A DNA stretch of 16,361 nucleotides from positions 1 through 16,361 of the forward strand of contig DAOTZS010000098.1 of NCBI GenBank assembly GCA_034434335.1, in the 5' to 3' direction. Under the pieces are notes generated by a model. It was not told the origin of the DNA. It worked only from the letters and a program-made list of their open reading frames with translations, and did not search any database. Positions within the stretch are counted from its first letter, which is position 1; each line of letters starts with the position of its first letter. A program made the translations under genes and the position numbers. Below are positions 1-7,458 of the stretch, one piece after another. The DNA is from DAOTZS01 sp034434335. GTDB lineage: Bacteria > Chloroflexota > Anaerolineae > CG2-30-64-16.

Positions 1-39
1 GAGCTGCGGCGAGCAATCAAAGAATGGGAGGCAGAATAG
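1..39 (+). CDS. C-terminal end of an upstream protein (partial)
   Basis: Frame 1 is open from the window edge and reads ELRRAIKEWEAE followed by TAG. The short charged helix-like tail looks like a normal protein C-terminus, but 12 residues are too few to name a family. It precedes the UROD-fold gene by about 140 bp. It could be a chance open stretch; I judge it slightly more likely to be real because the region is densely coding on this strand. Confidence 0.45.
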   Translation, partial: ELRRAIKEWEAE

Positions 40-178
40 AAGCCCTCTGGGGGATTTCTAAAATCTGTTGAGCAACTCAGGCGCGTCCGGGCAGGGGAAA
101 AGACCTGTCTCAACGTTCCAGGATGAGAAACTGGAGTCCGGTCTAACACAGAGAGTGCACTTACCAGGAGTCACAAGT

Positions 179-1201
179 ATGCAGCCGCGTGATATGGTTT
201 GGGAAGCAATTCGACACCGCCAGCCGCCCAAAGTCCCGTATACCCTGGCTTTTGAACCGGATGGTGATATTGAGCAAAGGTTGGACGTTTACTATGGAGG
301 GCCCCATTGGCGCGATAAACTGACCACCTATGTGCTTCAGGTTGCTGCAGTGGACACCGATTTCAAGCAGCAACTTGACTCGGTTCACTGGCGCGACGCC
401 TATGGCGGCATCTGGCGGCATGATCGCCGACCCTGGCATCTCCTTAAGCCTCCCCTCGAGCGGCCATCCTTCGAGGGTTATCACTTCCCTGCCCCGCAGG
501 CATTCTTCCGCCCGGAATGGAAAGAGCAGGCCAAGCAGACCATTGCGCAGCACCGGGATGTCTTTATTGTAGCTAACCTCGGATGGGGCCTTTTTGAGCG
601 GAGCTGGAATCTCCGAGGCTTTGAGAACCTGCTGATGGACGTGATGACAGCTCCGGACTTCTTCGAAGAAGCCCTGGACAGGCTAATGAACCTGTATCTC
701 GCCTTTGTGGACTACACGGCCGATCTCGCTGTTGACGGTATTCTCTTCGGGGATGATTGGGGAGACCAGCGTGGGGTAATCATTGGCCCACAGCGTTGGC
801 GGCATTTCTTGAAGCCGCGCTGGGCAAAGATCTACGAAAGGGTGCATCACCATAGCAAGATCGTTATTCACCACTCATGCGGGTCGATAGCCGCAATCAT
901 GCCCGACATCATCGAAATCGGGGTTGATGTCTTGGAGAGTGTGCAGCCCGAGGCGGCAGACATGAATCCATATGAACTGAAGAAGAAATGGGGTGACAAG
1001 ATCACTTTTTGGGGATGCCTGGGCAGCCAGAGTGTGATCCCCTTTGGGACGCCGAGGGAGATAAGAGCTGAGGTGTGCCGGCTACGTGCTGAGATGGGAC
1101 GCGGAGGTGGTTTTATTCTGGCGCCGGCCAAGCCACTCCAACCCGAGACTCCTACGGAGAACGCTGTAGCCCTTATTGAGGCGCTGGCAGAGAACTATTG
1201 A
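179..1201 (+). CDS. Uroporphyrinogen decarboxylase-fold protein, corrinoid/methyltransferase-like
   Basis: A 340-residue protein of the UROD/MtaA-like TIM-barrel superfamily. The N-terminus (MQPRDMVWEAIRHRQPPKVP) matches the usual opening of the methyltransferase branch. The FMRQAGR-type substrate loop of true HemE is absent, so heme synthesis is unlikely. A His-X-Cys pair (H232, C234, followed by Gly) and a later Cys280 in a WGC context fit the zinc-thiolate site of cobalamin-linked methyltransferases (MtaA/MtbA type). The C-terminal GGGFILAPAK...PTENAVALIEAL segment is typical of that branch. I chose ATG 179 because an AGGAG-type ribosome site lies about 9 nt upstream and family homology begins there; the in-frame TTG at 68 would add 37 residues with no family character. 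Substrate unknown. A role in one-carbon or methyl-group transfer is an inference. Confidence 0.8.
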   Translation: MQPRDMVWEAIRHRQPPKVPYTLAFEPDGDIEQRLDVYYGGPHWRDKLTTYVLQVAAVDTDFKQQLDSVHWRDAYGGIWRHDRRPWHLLKPPLERPSFEGYHFPAPQAFFRPEWKEQAKQTIAQHRDVFIVANLGWGLFERSWNLRGFENLLMDVMTAPDFFEEALDRLMNLYLAFVDYTADLAVDGILFGDDWGDQRGVIIGPQRWRHFLKPRWAKIYERVHHHSKIVIHHSCGSIAAIMPDIIEIGVDVLESVQPEAADMNPYELKKKWGDKITFWGCLGSQSVIPFGTPREIRAEVCRLRAEMGRGGGFILAPAKPLQPETPTENAVALIEALAENY

Positions 1202-1249
1202 TAGCATAATCTTCCCTCCTTGCCTTGAGACATTCTGGTATTGGGTAGT

Positions 1250-1278
1250 TTGTCAGGAAATCAACTCTATGCTATACT
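1250..1278 (+). promoter_or_regulatory. Sigma-70-type promoter of ssrA
   Basis: TTGTCA (1250-1255) and TATACT (1273-1278) are separated by exactly 17 bp. They match the -35 and -10 consensus at 5 of 6 positions each. Transcription would start near 1285, leaving about 18 nt of leader to be removed from the tmRNA 5' end at 1303, presumably by RNase P. Confidence 0.8.
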
Positions 1279-1302
1279 TTGATTGTGTAATGGGTGTGCA
1301 AT

Positions 1303-1712
1303 GGGGATGAATGGTTTCGACGAGGCAAACTGAGCGCAGACTGCAAGCCGAGGTGCTCCAACCTCGTTAATCCGGAGCAAAACACAAGTGCCAACACAGG
1401 CAAAGCGTTCACCTTCCCGTTTGCTCGGGCCAACGCTATGGCATTGGCCGCATAAGAAGGGAAAGGGAACAAACTGGTCACCATAGAGTGACCACGGTAC
1501 CCCCAATGGGACCAGGCGGCGTTGGGGAGCATCGTCAGAGACCGTATGGTGCGGCTCAAGGACTCCGATAGGTGGGCCTAAGATGATCGGATAGCCGGAC
1601 TAACGGACGGTGGTCGCTGCCGGACCGTCCGGCGAAGTTTGAATCAGCGACTAAGCTTGTAGAAGTCTGTGGTCGTTTGTTTCGGACCCGGGTTCGACTC
1701 CCGGCATCTCCA
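1303..1712 (+). ncRNA. ssrA: tmRNA (transfer-messenger RNA)
   Basis: tmRNA rescues stalled ribosomes and tags the unfinished protein for proteolysis. The 5' end GGGGATGAATGGTTTCGACG is the near-universal tmRNA start. The acceptor stem is closed by GGGGATG (1303-1309) and CATCTCC (1705-1711), all seven pairs fitting with one G-U. A T-arm with GGTTCGACTCC lies just before the 3' arm. The discriminator A is 1712, followed by CTA, so the CCA tail is not encoded. The tag frame starts at the resume codon GCC 1390 and stops at TAA 1453-1455. It begins ANTGKAFTF and ends ANAMALAA (21 residues), the LAA end being the usual ClpXP/FtsH-type degron. Strong internal pairing downstream of the tag (1604-1611 with 1624-1631) fits a pseudoknot arm. 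One-piece tmRNA, about 410 nt. The 3' end could be set at 1715 if CTA is counted. Confidence 0.96.
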
Positions 1713-1722
1713 CTAAGATCCC

Positions 1723-1755
1723 AAGAGGGCGGCCCAAAAGAGAGGCGGCCCTCTT
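1723..1755 (+). terminator. Terminator-like hairpin after ssrA, poor T-tract
   Basis: A perfect 8-bp inverted repeat, AAGAGGGC (1723-1730) and GCCCTCTT (1748-1755), with a 17-nt loop, starts 10 nt after the tmRNA 3' end. The downstream sequence (GTGCTATTGCGG) is not T-rich, so termination may be leaky. It may instead be a processing hairpin for the tmRNA 3' end. Confidence 0.45.
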
Positions 1756-1791
1756 GTGCTATTGCGGAATGCCGCGGCTGGTGTGAGTATA

Positions 1792-4137
1792 GTGGCAAGG
1801 AAACAACATCATCAGAAGCCAATCCTGCCCAAAGGGTATCGGCAGGGGTCACCCAGGCCAGAGTCATCGTCCAGGCTCGGGACTTCTAAGGGTGCTCTGG
1901 ACGCTTTGCGCGAGGTGATCCAGTGGTTACGCCGCGGCAATACCGATCAGGCGCTCCAACTGGTAACGCGCGTGTTAAACTCCGAGCTTACTCCAGCTGT
2001 GGCTGGACACGCGCGCCAGGTTGCGGCTGAGGTCCATTTCCGCAGCGCCGTTGCCGCCTCTGACCCGCAGAAGGCACTGCAGCACCTGAATGAGGCGCTC
2101 GAGCTCACCCCCGAAATCCCCAAGCTTCTTTTCTATCGCGCTATCGCGCTCTGGCGGATGGGTCGGGTCAGCGAAGCATTGGCCGATCTCGATTTTGTTG
2201 CCGCCCGTGAGCCTGATCGGCCTAAGGTAAAATTCCTGTGCCAACTGGCCAAGCTTGCCACTGGTCAACCATGGGCACCCGACGGAATGACTCCGGCGGA
2301 GGCGAATACAATGCGACTGGTGGCAGGGCTGGTGCACAATGCATCCAGAGCGGAACTGCTTTCTCTGGCAGAGGGCCCGTTGATGGGACGCGATCCCAGG
2401 CTCTGGCGCGCGCTGATTACAATGCAGGATGAGCGCGGTGGTAACTCGGTCCAACTGCTGCAGGAAGCTGCCACCCGTGTTGGCCGTACTTCAATCAGCA
2501 AACTGCTCTTCTATTATCAAGGGGTTGCCGCGCTGATGCAGGGGGCCCAAGACACGGCCTTGACGGCTTGGCTAAATGCCAGGAATGCCGGCCTCTCTAC
2601 TTCCTGGTTGCACCAGAATCTTGTCTACCTGGCCCGCGTTCAGGCACTGAATCTGGCTGAGGCGGGCAAGTGGGCTGACGTCGTGGCGTTGGCTGAACGC
2701 ATAACCAACAGCTTGAAAAGTGGGGGCAGCCAGCTTATCCTCTCCGATCGCATCCTGGCCGAAACTGTTGGAGCTGCTTATTTCAACCTGGGTTATGAGG
2801 CAGCACAGAAGGGGCAATGGCGCCATGCTGTCGTGCACTGGAATAAGGCCAGCCAATATGCCCCCAGCCGCTATCTGGCCCAAAACCTGGCATTAGCACA
2901 AGAAGCTCTGCAGAATTGGCACGAGGCTGCCACAGCCTGGCGCGAGGTAGCGCGAAGACGGCCCCGTAAACCGGACCATCCTGACTATCTGACAGATGCC
3001 CAGGTGGCGGCGATTTGGAGCCGTGCAGCAGAATGTTATGAACGCGCAGGTGATATGAATCAGGCCATCGCGTGTCTGAAAGCTGCTGTCAACTGCACGC
3101 CGGAAGATACAGCGCTGCGTCTCCGCCTGGCCGACACCATGAAGCTTGAAGAACGCGATGCTGGCGCGCAGGCTCAATTGGAGCAGCTCCTGGAACGCGA
3201 TCCTCAGAATGTAGACGCCTTGCTACGGTTGGCAGCGCTCTATGATGAGTCGTGGAACCAGAATCCGGAACCTCTGTGGAGGAGGGTGCTAGCAATTCAG
3301 CCCGATAATGAGGAGGCTCGGGAAGGGCTGGCTCAAAGCTATCTTGCCCGGGTGCAGGCCTTGCCGGATAAGCCTCGCTTCTGGCAGATACTCCTTAGAG
3401 GCTCCAAGACCGATCCGGTGGAGATTCTCAAGCAGGGGCTAGCAGAGGTGCCCGATCATCCTCGGCTGCTGCTGGAGTTGGGTAGGATCTATGCGCAACG
3501 CCGAGGTACCCAGAAGCAAGCAGAGGAGCTCCTTCTGCGAGCATACCGCGTATCCCCATCCAGTGCCGCGATAGCAGGCTCGGTGTTGCACGAGTTGCTC
3601 CATGTTGCTGCCGATGATAAGGTGGAGGAATTGGTTCCCGAGATAAAAGCCATGCCAGGGCTACTCCCGGCTTTCTGGATGGATCAAGCCCGAATGGCTC
3701 TGCACTGCCAGCTGAACAAGGATTGGGCAAGGCGGTTCTTTGAATTGGCTTTCGAGGTGGCCAAGGCTGGACGGGACAAGAGCACACGGGCGAGTCTGCT
3801 CCTTCAGGCCTTTGAGATATGTGCCACAGAAAAGGCCAAGGATCTGGCCAACCAATATGCTGCGCTCGTTGAGCAGGAGGCTCCGGAAAGTGGTGCAGTG
3901 GAGTATCTTAAGGCTTATCGCCTCTACCACGAGAACAACGATGTCGAAGGGGCTCTTCGCCTGATCCGCAAAGCGAAACAGATGGCGCGTAAGGCAAAAG
4001 ATGAAGGCGTGCTTGGGATGGCTGAAGAGATCGAAATGGTGCTCGGGCTGCAGGGTTTGGGGTTTCCTGGGCTTTCGAAACTCGTGGATTTGCTGGGTGG
4101 TGAAGGCTTATTCCCCGGCTTTCAGGATGATAACTGA
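1792..4137 (+). CDS. Large tetratricopeptide-repeat (TPR) protein
   Basis: About 781 residues, almost entirely alpha-helical. Repeated TPR units are visible, for example ALQHLNEALELTP, LFYRAIALWRMGRVSEALADLD, YFNLGYEAAQKGQWRHAVVHW, AECYERAGDMNQAIACLKAA and LLELGRIYAQRRGTQKQAEELLLRA. They run from roughly residue 60 to 760, with a hydrophobic Gly-rich tail (LGLQGLGFPGLSKLVDLLGG). No signal peptide or membrane segment, so probably a cytosolic scaffold. TPR arrays commonly bind peptide tails, including those of Hsp70/Hsp90. Followed 18 nt later by the J-like gene, so very likely the first gene of the chaperone operon; a co-chaperone or client-adaptor role is inferred from that. The start is uncertain: GTG 1792 (MARKQHHQKP) is preferred, GTG 1783 is possible. 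GTG 1756 abuts the upstream hairpin and is less likely. No CIRCE element is seen upstream. Confidence 0.85.
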   Translation: MARKQHHQKPILPKGYRQGSPRPESSSRLGTSKGALDALREVIQWLRRGNTDQALQLVTRVLNSELTPAVAGHARQVAAEVHFRSAVAASDPQKALQHLNEALELTPEIPKLLFYRAIALWRMGRVSEALADLDFVAAREPDRPKVKFLCQLAKLATGQPWAPDGMTPAEANTMRLVAGLVHNASRAELLSLAEGPLMGRDPRLWRALITMQDERGGNSVQLLQEAATRVGRTSISKLLFYYQGVAALMQGAQDTALTAWLNARNAGLSTSWLHQNLVYLARVQALNLAEAGKWADVVALAERITNSLKSGGSQLILSDRILAETVGAAYFNLGYEAAQKGQWRHAVVHWNKASQYAPSRYLAQNLALAQEALQNWHEAATAWREVARRRPRKPDHPDYLTDAQVAAIWSRAAECYERAGDMNQAIACLKAAVNCTPEDTALRLRLADTMKLEERDAGAQAQLEQLLERDPQNVDALLRLAALYDESWNQNPEPLWRRVLAIQPDNEEAREGLAQSYLARVQALPDKPRFWQILLRGSKTDPVEILKQGLAEVPDHPRLLLELGRIYAQRRGTQKQAEELLLRAYRVSPSSAAIAGSVLHELLHVAADDKVEELVPEIKAMPGLLPAFWMDQARMALHCQLNKDWARRFFELAFEVAKAGRDKSTRASLLLQAFEICATEKAKDLANQYAALVEQEAPESGAVEYLKAYRLYHENNDVEGALRLIRKAKQMARKAKDEGVLGMAEEIEMVLGLQGLGFPGLSKLVDLLGGEGLFPGFQDDN

Positions 4138-4155
4138 TTGATTTGGAGGGCTTAG

Positions 4156-4524
4156 ATGGCTTTATCGCGCTCCGAGAAACCTGTAGTGCGTGATCCATAT
4201 GCGGTATTGGGAATCGAGCGGCGTGCCAGCGAAGCTGAGATCAAGAGGGCTTACTTCCGGCTGGTCCGCACATATTCCCCTGAGGACGCGCCCGAGAAAT
4301 TTCAGGAGATCCGGGCAGCTTATGAACAATTGCGCTCTCCGGAGGCGCGCGCGCTGACCGATCTGTTCCTGCTGCAACCTCCCCCTGCTCTCTCAAGCCA
4401 TCGCCGGCCTAAGTTCGACCTGACACTGCATCCGGAGGATATCATAGAGTTGGCCCTGGAGTTGGGCCTGGCAGAGATTACAACCCATAGAGATTTCCAT
4501 GAACCAGCCTTACCCATTTCATGA
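4156..4524 (+). CDS. Small J-like (DnaJ-type) protein lacking the HPD motif
   Basis: A 122-residue protein with a single J-like domain at residues 13-65: DPYAVLGI (helix I), AEIKRAYFRLVRTY (helix II), FQEIRAAYEQL (helix III) and a SPEAR end. In the helix II-III loop, where J-proteins carry His-Pro-Asp for stimulating Hsp70 ATPase, this protein has Ser41-Pro42-Glu43. The G/F and zinc-finger regions of DnaJ are absent. The C-terminal 50 residues (FDLTLHPEDIIELALELG) form an unassigned short domain. ATG 4156 has a GGAGG site 7 nt upstream. The gene overlaps the next one by 26 nt, suggesting translational coupling. It probably partners the Hsp70 encoded downstream, but without HPD it may act as a J-like docking factor rather than an ATPase activator. 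Confidence 0.85.
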   Translation: MALSRSEKPVVRDPYAVLGIERRASEAEIKRAYFRLVRTYSPEDAPEKFQEIRAAYEQLRSPEARALTDLFLLQPPPALSSHRRPKFDLTLHPEDIIELALELGLAEITTHRDFHEPALPIS

Positions 4525-5596
4525 ACAACCAGCGACAGCTCACGATGCGGAAGTTGCCCAAGCTGATGTGCAGGCGGCTTCAGAGCTTTTGCGCAGCACC
4601 GATGGCTCTTTGGTCGGACATCTGCTGCGTCTGATAGCCCAGGTAGGGCATATTGAGGCTCGCCTGGACGAACTATGGTCTGAAGTGCAGGCCAATAGCA
4701 GCCAGGTTGCAGGGTTAACCCGTCATTTGACTGACCCGGCAGCCCACCGGTTGCTGGAAGAACGCCTGGCTGATCTGATGAGCCGCCAGGAGGCAAGCCA
4801 ACAGCAACTGGAGGAGTTGATTCAGAACGTCGCCAGATTGAGCCGTACTCAGTTTCGGGCTAATGCGTTAAGTGAATCCAGAGAACAACAGCTCGCCAGT
4901 GCCCTGGCTACCCTTCAAGAGATAGCCACTCGGCGAGAAAAGGTAGAAGAGGCTCGCCTATGGCAGGAACAGCAGCAACGAGCAGCGGCGCGTGCTGAGG
5001 CACGCGGCGAGTTGATCGCTGATCTGTTGCCCGTCCTTGATGGCGTGGAGTTGGCCCTGGAAAGTGGGCAGGCGTTTCTGGAACGCCGACGTCATCAGTT
5101 GGCCCAGGAGAGGGCACAAAGAGTCGCCCAACACCAGGAGGCGCGCGGTGTGTGGCAAAGGCTGCGCGGCATATTCGCGCCGCTCGGTATCAGTCGCGAT
5201 GAACCTGAGGCTCAGGTCAGCTTCCCTGTAAGACAAGCAGCCGATAAGGCGGTTGATGAAGTAGCTGAAGTGCTGGCCGGCTGGCTGCAGGGATTAGAGT
5301 TGATCCAGGAACGCTTCTTGGGCGTGCTGGCTGCTGAAGGGATCCAAGCGATTCCTGCCTTGGGGCAACCTTTTGATCCTCACCTTCATCTGGCAGTAGC
5401 GACTGAGCTACGAGATGATGTCGCGCCAGGTACGATTGTCTCTGTGCGGCGGAAAGGTTATCGTCAACGAGAACGTGTGCTGCGCTATGCCGAAGTGGTG
5501 GTTGCCAGACCAACCCGGCCTTTGGACGCCCAGCCAACCGGGCTGGCAGCAGATGCCGGCCCTGCACCTGAGGCGCCTGAAGCAACAGCTGGATAA
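4499..5596 (+). CDS. grpE: GrpE-like nucleotide exchange factor, enlarged
   Basis: 365 residues, roughly twice a normal GrpE. The family core is clear at the C-terminal side: DLLPVLDGVELALE (about 175-188), then LELIQERFLGVLAAEGIQAIPALGQPFDPHLHLAVAT (about 266-302) and a beta-domain end RKGYRQRERVLRYAEVVVARP. Before the core lies a long Gln/Arg/Glu-rich helical stretch (about 55-170), probably coiled coil, as in the dimerising helix of GrpE but longer. Between the two core helices there is an extra segment of about 60 residues (190-260). The C-terminus is a Pro/Ala-rich tail. GrpE releases ADP from DnaK in the cytosol, and the next gene is an Hsp70. ATG 4499 lies inside the end of the J-like gene. 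The family call is firm; equivalence to housekeeping GrpE is not. Confidence 0.88.
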   Translation: MNQPYPFHEQPATAHDAEVAQADVQAASELLRSTDGSLVGHLLRLIAQVGHIEARLDELWSEVQANSSQVAGLTRHLTDPAAHRLLEERLADLMSRQEASQQQLEELIQNVARLSRTQFRANALSESREQQLASALATLQEIATRREKVEEARLWQEQQQRAAARAEARGELIADLLPVLDGVELALESGQAFLERRRHQLAQERAQRVAQHQEARGVWQRLRGIFAPLGISRDEPEAQVSFPVRQAADKAVDEVAEVLAGWLQGLELIQERFLGVLAAEGIQAIPALGQPFDPHLHLAVATELRDDVAPGTIVSVRRKGYRQRERVLRYAEVVVARPTRPLDAQPTGLAADAGPAPEAPEATAG

Positions 5597-5641
5597 TACA
5601 TGTAAAGAAAGTGAACTATTGCGGATTGGAGGGGATCAGAA

Positions 5642-7423
5642 GTGAAACCTGCAGATAAGATTTTGGGAATTGACCTGGGTACCACCTACTCTGTGCCAGC
5701 CATTATCAAAGATGGTGTCCCGGTATTGATACCGGTGCGGGGCGAACGCCTGTTGCCTTCGGTAGTAGGGATATCGCCAGAGGGTGAAGTCCTGGTAGGG
5801 TATCCAGCGCGCAACCAGTGGATCTACGCACCAGAACGTACCATTCGGTCCATCAAGCGCAAGATGGGAAAAGGCGAGCAGGTAGTCATGGCCGGCAGAA
5901 GCTTCTCGCCGCAGGAAATCTCCGCTTTCATTTTGCGGGAGATTAAACAGGCGGCCGAGGAGGCCCTGGGGTATCCCGTGACGCGAGCAGTTATCACTGT
6001 GCCAGCGTATTTCAACGAGGTCCAGCGTCAGGCGACCATTGAGGCGGGAGAGATTGCCGGGTTAGTAGTAGAACGCATTATCAACGAGCCCACTGCTTCA
6101 GCCCTTGCCTATGGGTACGGCCTGAACAGTGATCAAAACCTGCGCGTCTTGGTATACGACCTGGGCGGTGGCACCTTTGACGTTTCTATCATTGAGCTAA
6201 ATCAGGGTGTGGTAGATGTGCTGGCTACTGCCGGGGACAATTATCTGGGTGGGGACGACTTCGATGAACGGCTAGCAACGGTAATAGCCGACGAGTTCCG
6301 TGATGCCCATGATATTGACCTGCGGCAGGATCACCAGGCCTGGGCGCGTTTGCTGCGAGCAGCAGAGGAAGCCAAGATCGAGCTCTCCTCAGCCCCCTAT
6401 GCGACGGTCAAGTTGGAATATGTTGCCAAGGACAAGAGGGGAAAGCCTCTGCATATCAACCGTGAGGTAACTCGATGGGAATTTGAGGAACTCATCAGTG
6501 ACCTCCTTGAACGCACAATAAAATGCGTTAACGATGCTCTAGCCGATGCACACTTGCAACCTAAAGATATCGACCGCGTTTTGCTTGTTGGTGGTTCAAC
6601 ACGCATCCCGGCTGTGTGGGAACTGATGGCGCGCCATATGGGACAAGATCCTCATGGAGAGATTGATCCCGATGCGGCTGTAGCCCTGGGGGCGGCAGTT
6701 CAAGCAGGGATCATTGCGGGCGAAGAGATTGACACAATTCTTGTAGATGTTACACCCCTCTCCTTGGGAATCGAAACGGTGCGGATTGGTTATACTGGCT
6801 ATATGCAAAAAGATGTCTTTAGCCCCCTGATCCGTCGGAACACTACCATACCGGTTCAGAAGAGCCAGGTGTTTTCCACAGTTTACCCTGGCCAATCACA
6901 GATTCTAGTCCGAGTTTACCAGGGAGAAAGCCAGATAGCCTCCCAGAATGTCCTGTTGGGCGAGTTCATGGTTGAGAACCTCAAGCCCAACCGCCCTGAC
7001 GGCCTGACAGATGTGACGATCAATTTTGCGCTCGATGTCAATGGCATCCTGGATGTGACAGTGCTGGAACGAAAAACCGGCAAGCAGGTAACCGAGCGTC
7101 TGAAAGCCAGTCGGCAGCGTTTGAGTCCAGAGGAAATTGCCCGAAGCCAGGCGAAATTAGCCGAGACCTACACGCTAGGCCAGCTTGCCGAAAAAGCTGG
7201 AACAGAAGAAGCGGAAGTGGCTGCGGTTCTGGACCCTGGAGTCTCAGCTCTATTGGAGCGAGCCCGGAGAATGCTGGAGCGCCGTGAGCTGGATCCCGCA
7301 ATCGCGGCCGAGATGGCAGGTATAGTCAATGATATCCAGCACGCTTCTGCTGATGGCGATGTCGAACAAGTTGAAGAGTTGTGCGATAGGCTCATTGATC
7401 TGCTCATGGAAGCTGGAGAATAG
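5642..7423 (+). CDS. dnaK: Hsp70-family chaperone (DnaK-like, short C-terminus)
   Basis: 593 residues. The ATPase domain is complete: phosphate-1 ILGIDLGTTYS (7-17), IKR around the catalytic Lys, phosphate-2 VYDLGGGTFDVSI (about 171-183), and adenosine motif VLLVGGSTRIP (about 313-323). The interdomain linker is DVTPLSLGIET (about 369). The substrate domain retains NTTIPVQKSQVFST and DVNGILDVTV. It also carries a longer loop just after the linker (VRIGYTGYMQKDVFSPLI), where DnaK usually has a short Gly-rich turn. The helical lid is short and the usual disordered Gly/acidic DnaK tail is missing. GTG 5642 is supported by a GGAGGGG site about 9 nt upstream. It follows the GrpE-like gene by 45 nt. 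ATP-driven folding or remodelling is secure for the family. I think this is a paralogue rather than the genome's main DnaK, because of these changes and the odd partners. Confidence 0.93.
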   Translation: MKPADKILGIDLGTTYSVPAIIKDGVPVLIPVRGERLLPSVVGISPEGEVLVGYPARNQWIYAPERTIRSIKRKMGKGEQVVMAGRSFSPQEISAFILREIKQAAEEALGYPVTRAVITVPAYFNEVQRQATIEAGEIAGLVVERIINEPTASALAYGYGLNSDQNLRVLVYDLGGGTFDVSIIELNQGVVDVLATAGDNYLGGDDFDERLATVIADEFRDAHDIDLRQDHQAWARLLRAAEEAKIELSSAPYATVKLEYVAKDKRGKPLHINREVTRWEFEELISDLLERTIKCVNDALADAHLQPKDIDRVLLVGGSTRIPAVWELMARHMGQDPHGEIDPDAAVALGAAVQAGIIAGEEIDTILVDVTPLSLGIETVRIGYTGYMQKDVFSPLIRRNTTIPVQKSQVFSTVYPGQSQILVRVYQGESQIASQNVLLGEFMVENLKPNRPDGLTDVTINFALDVNGILDVTVLERKTGKQVTERLKASRQRLSPEEIARSQAKLAETYTLGQLAEKAGTEEAEVAAVLDPGVSALLERARRMLERRELDPAIAAEMAGIVNDIQHASADGDVEQVEELCDRLIDLLMEAGE

Positions 7424-7458
7424 CCTATCTCTCTGACCCTTAAACCACGGAGGCCTAC

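Noticed and set aside
1713..1791. CIRCE (HrcA) heat-shock operator before the chaperone module
   Set aside because: No TTAGCACTC-N9-GAGTGCTAA-like sequence is present.
1267..1867. Reverse-strand open frames of 79-103 codons
   Set aside because: They lie antisense to the tmRNA gene and the start of the TPR gene; structured RNA readily gives such chance frames.
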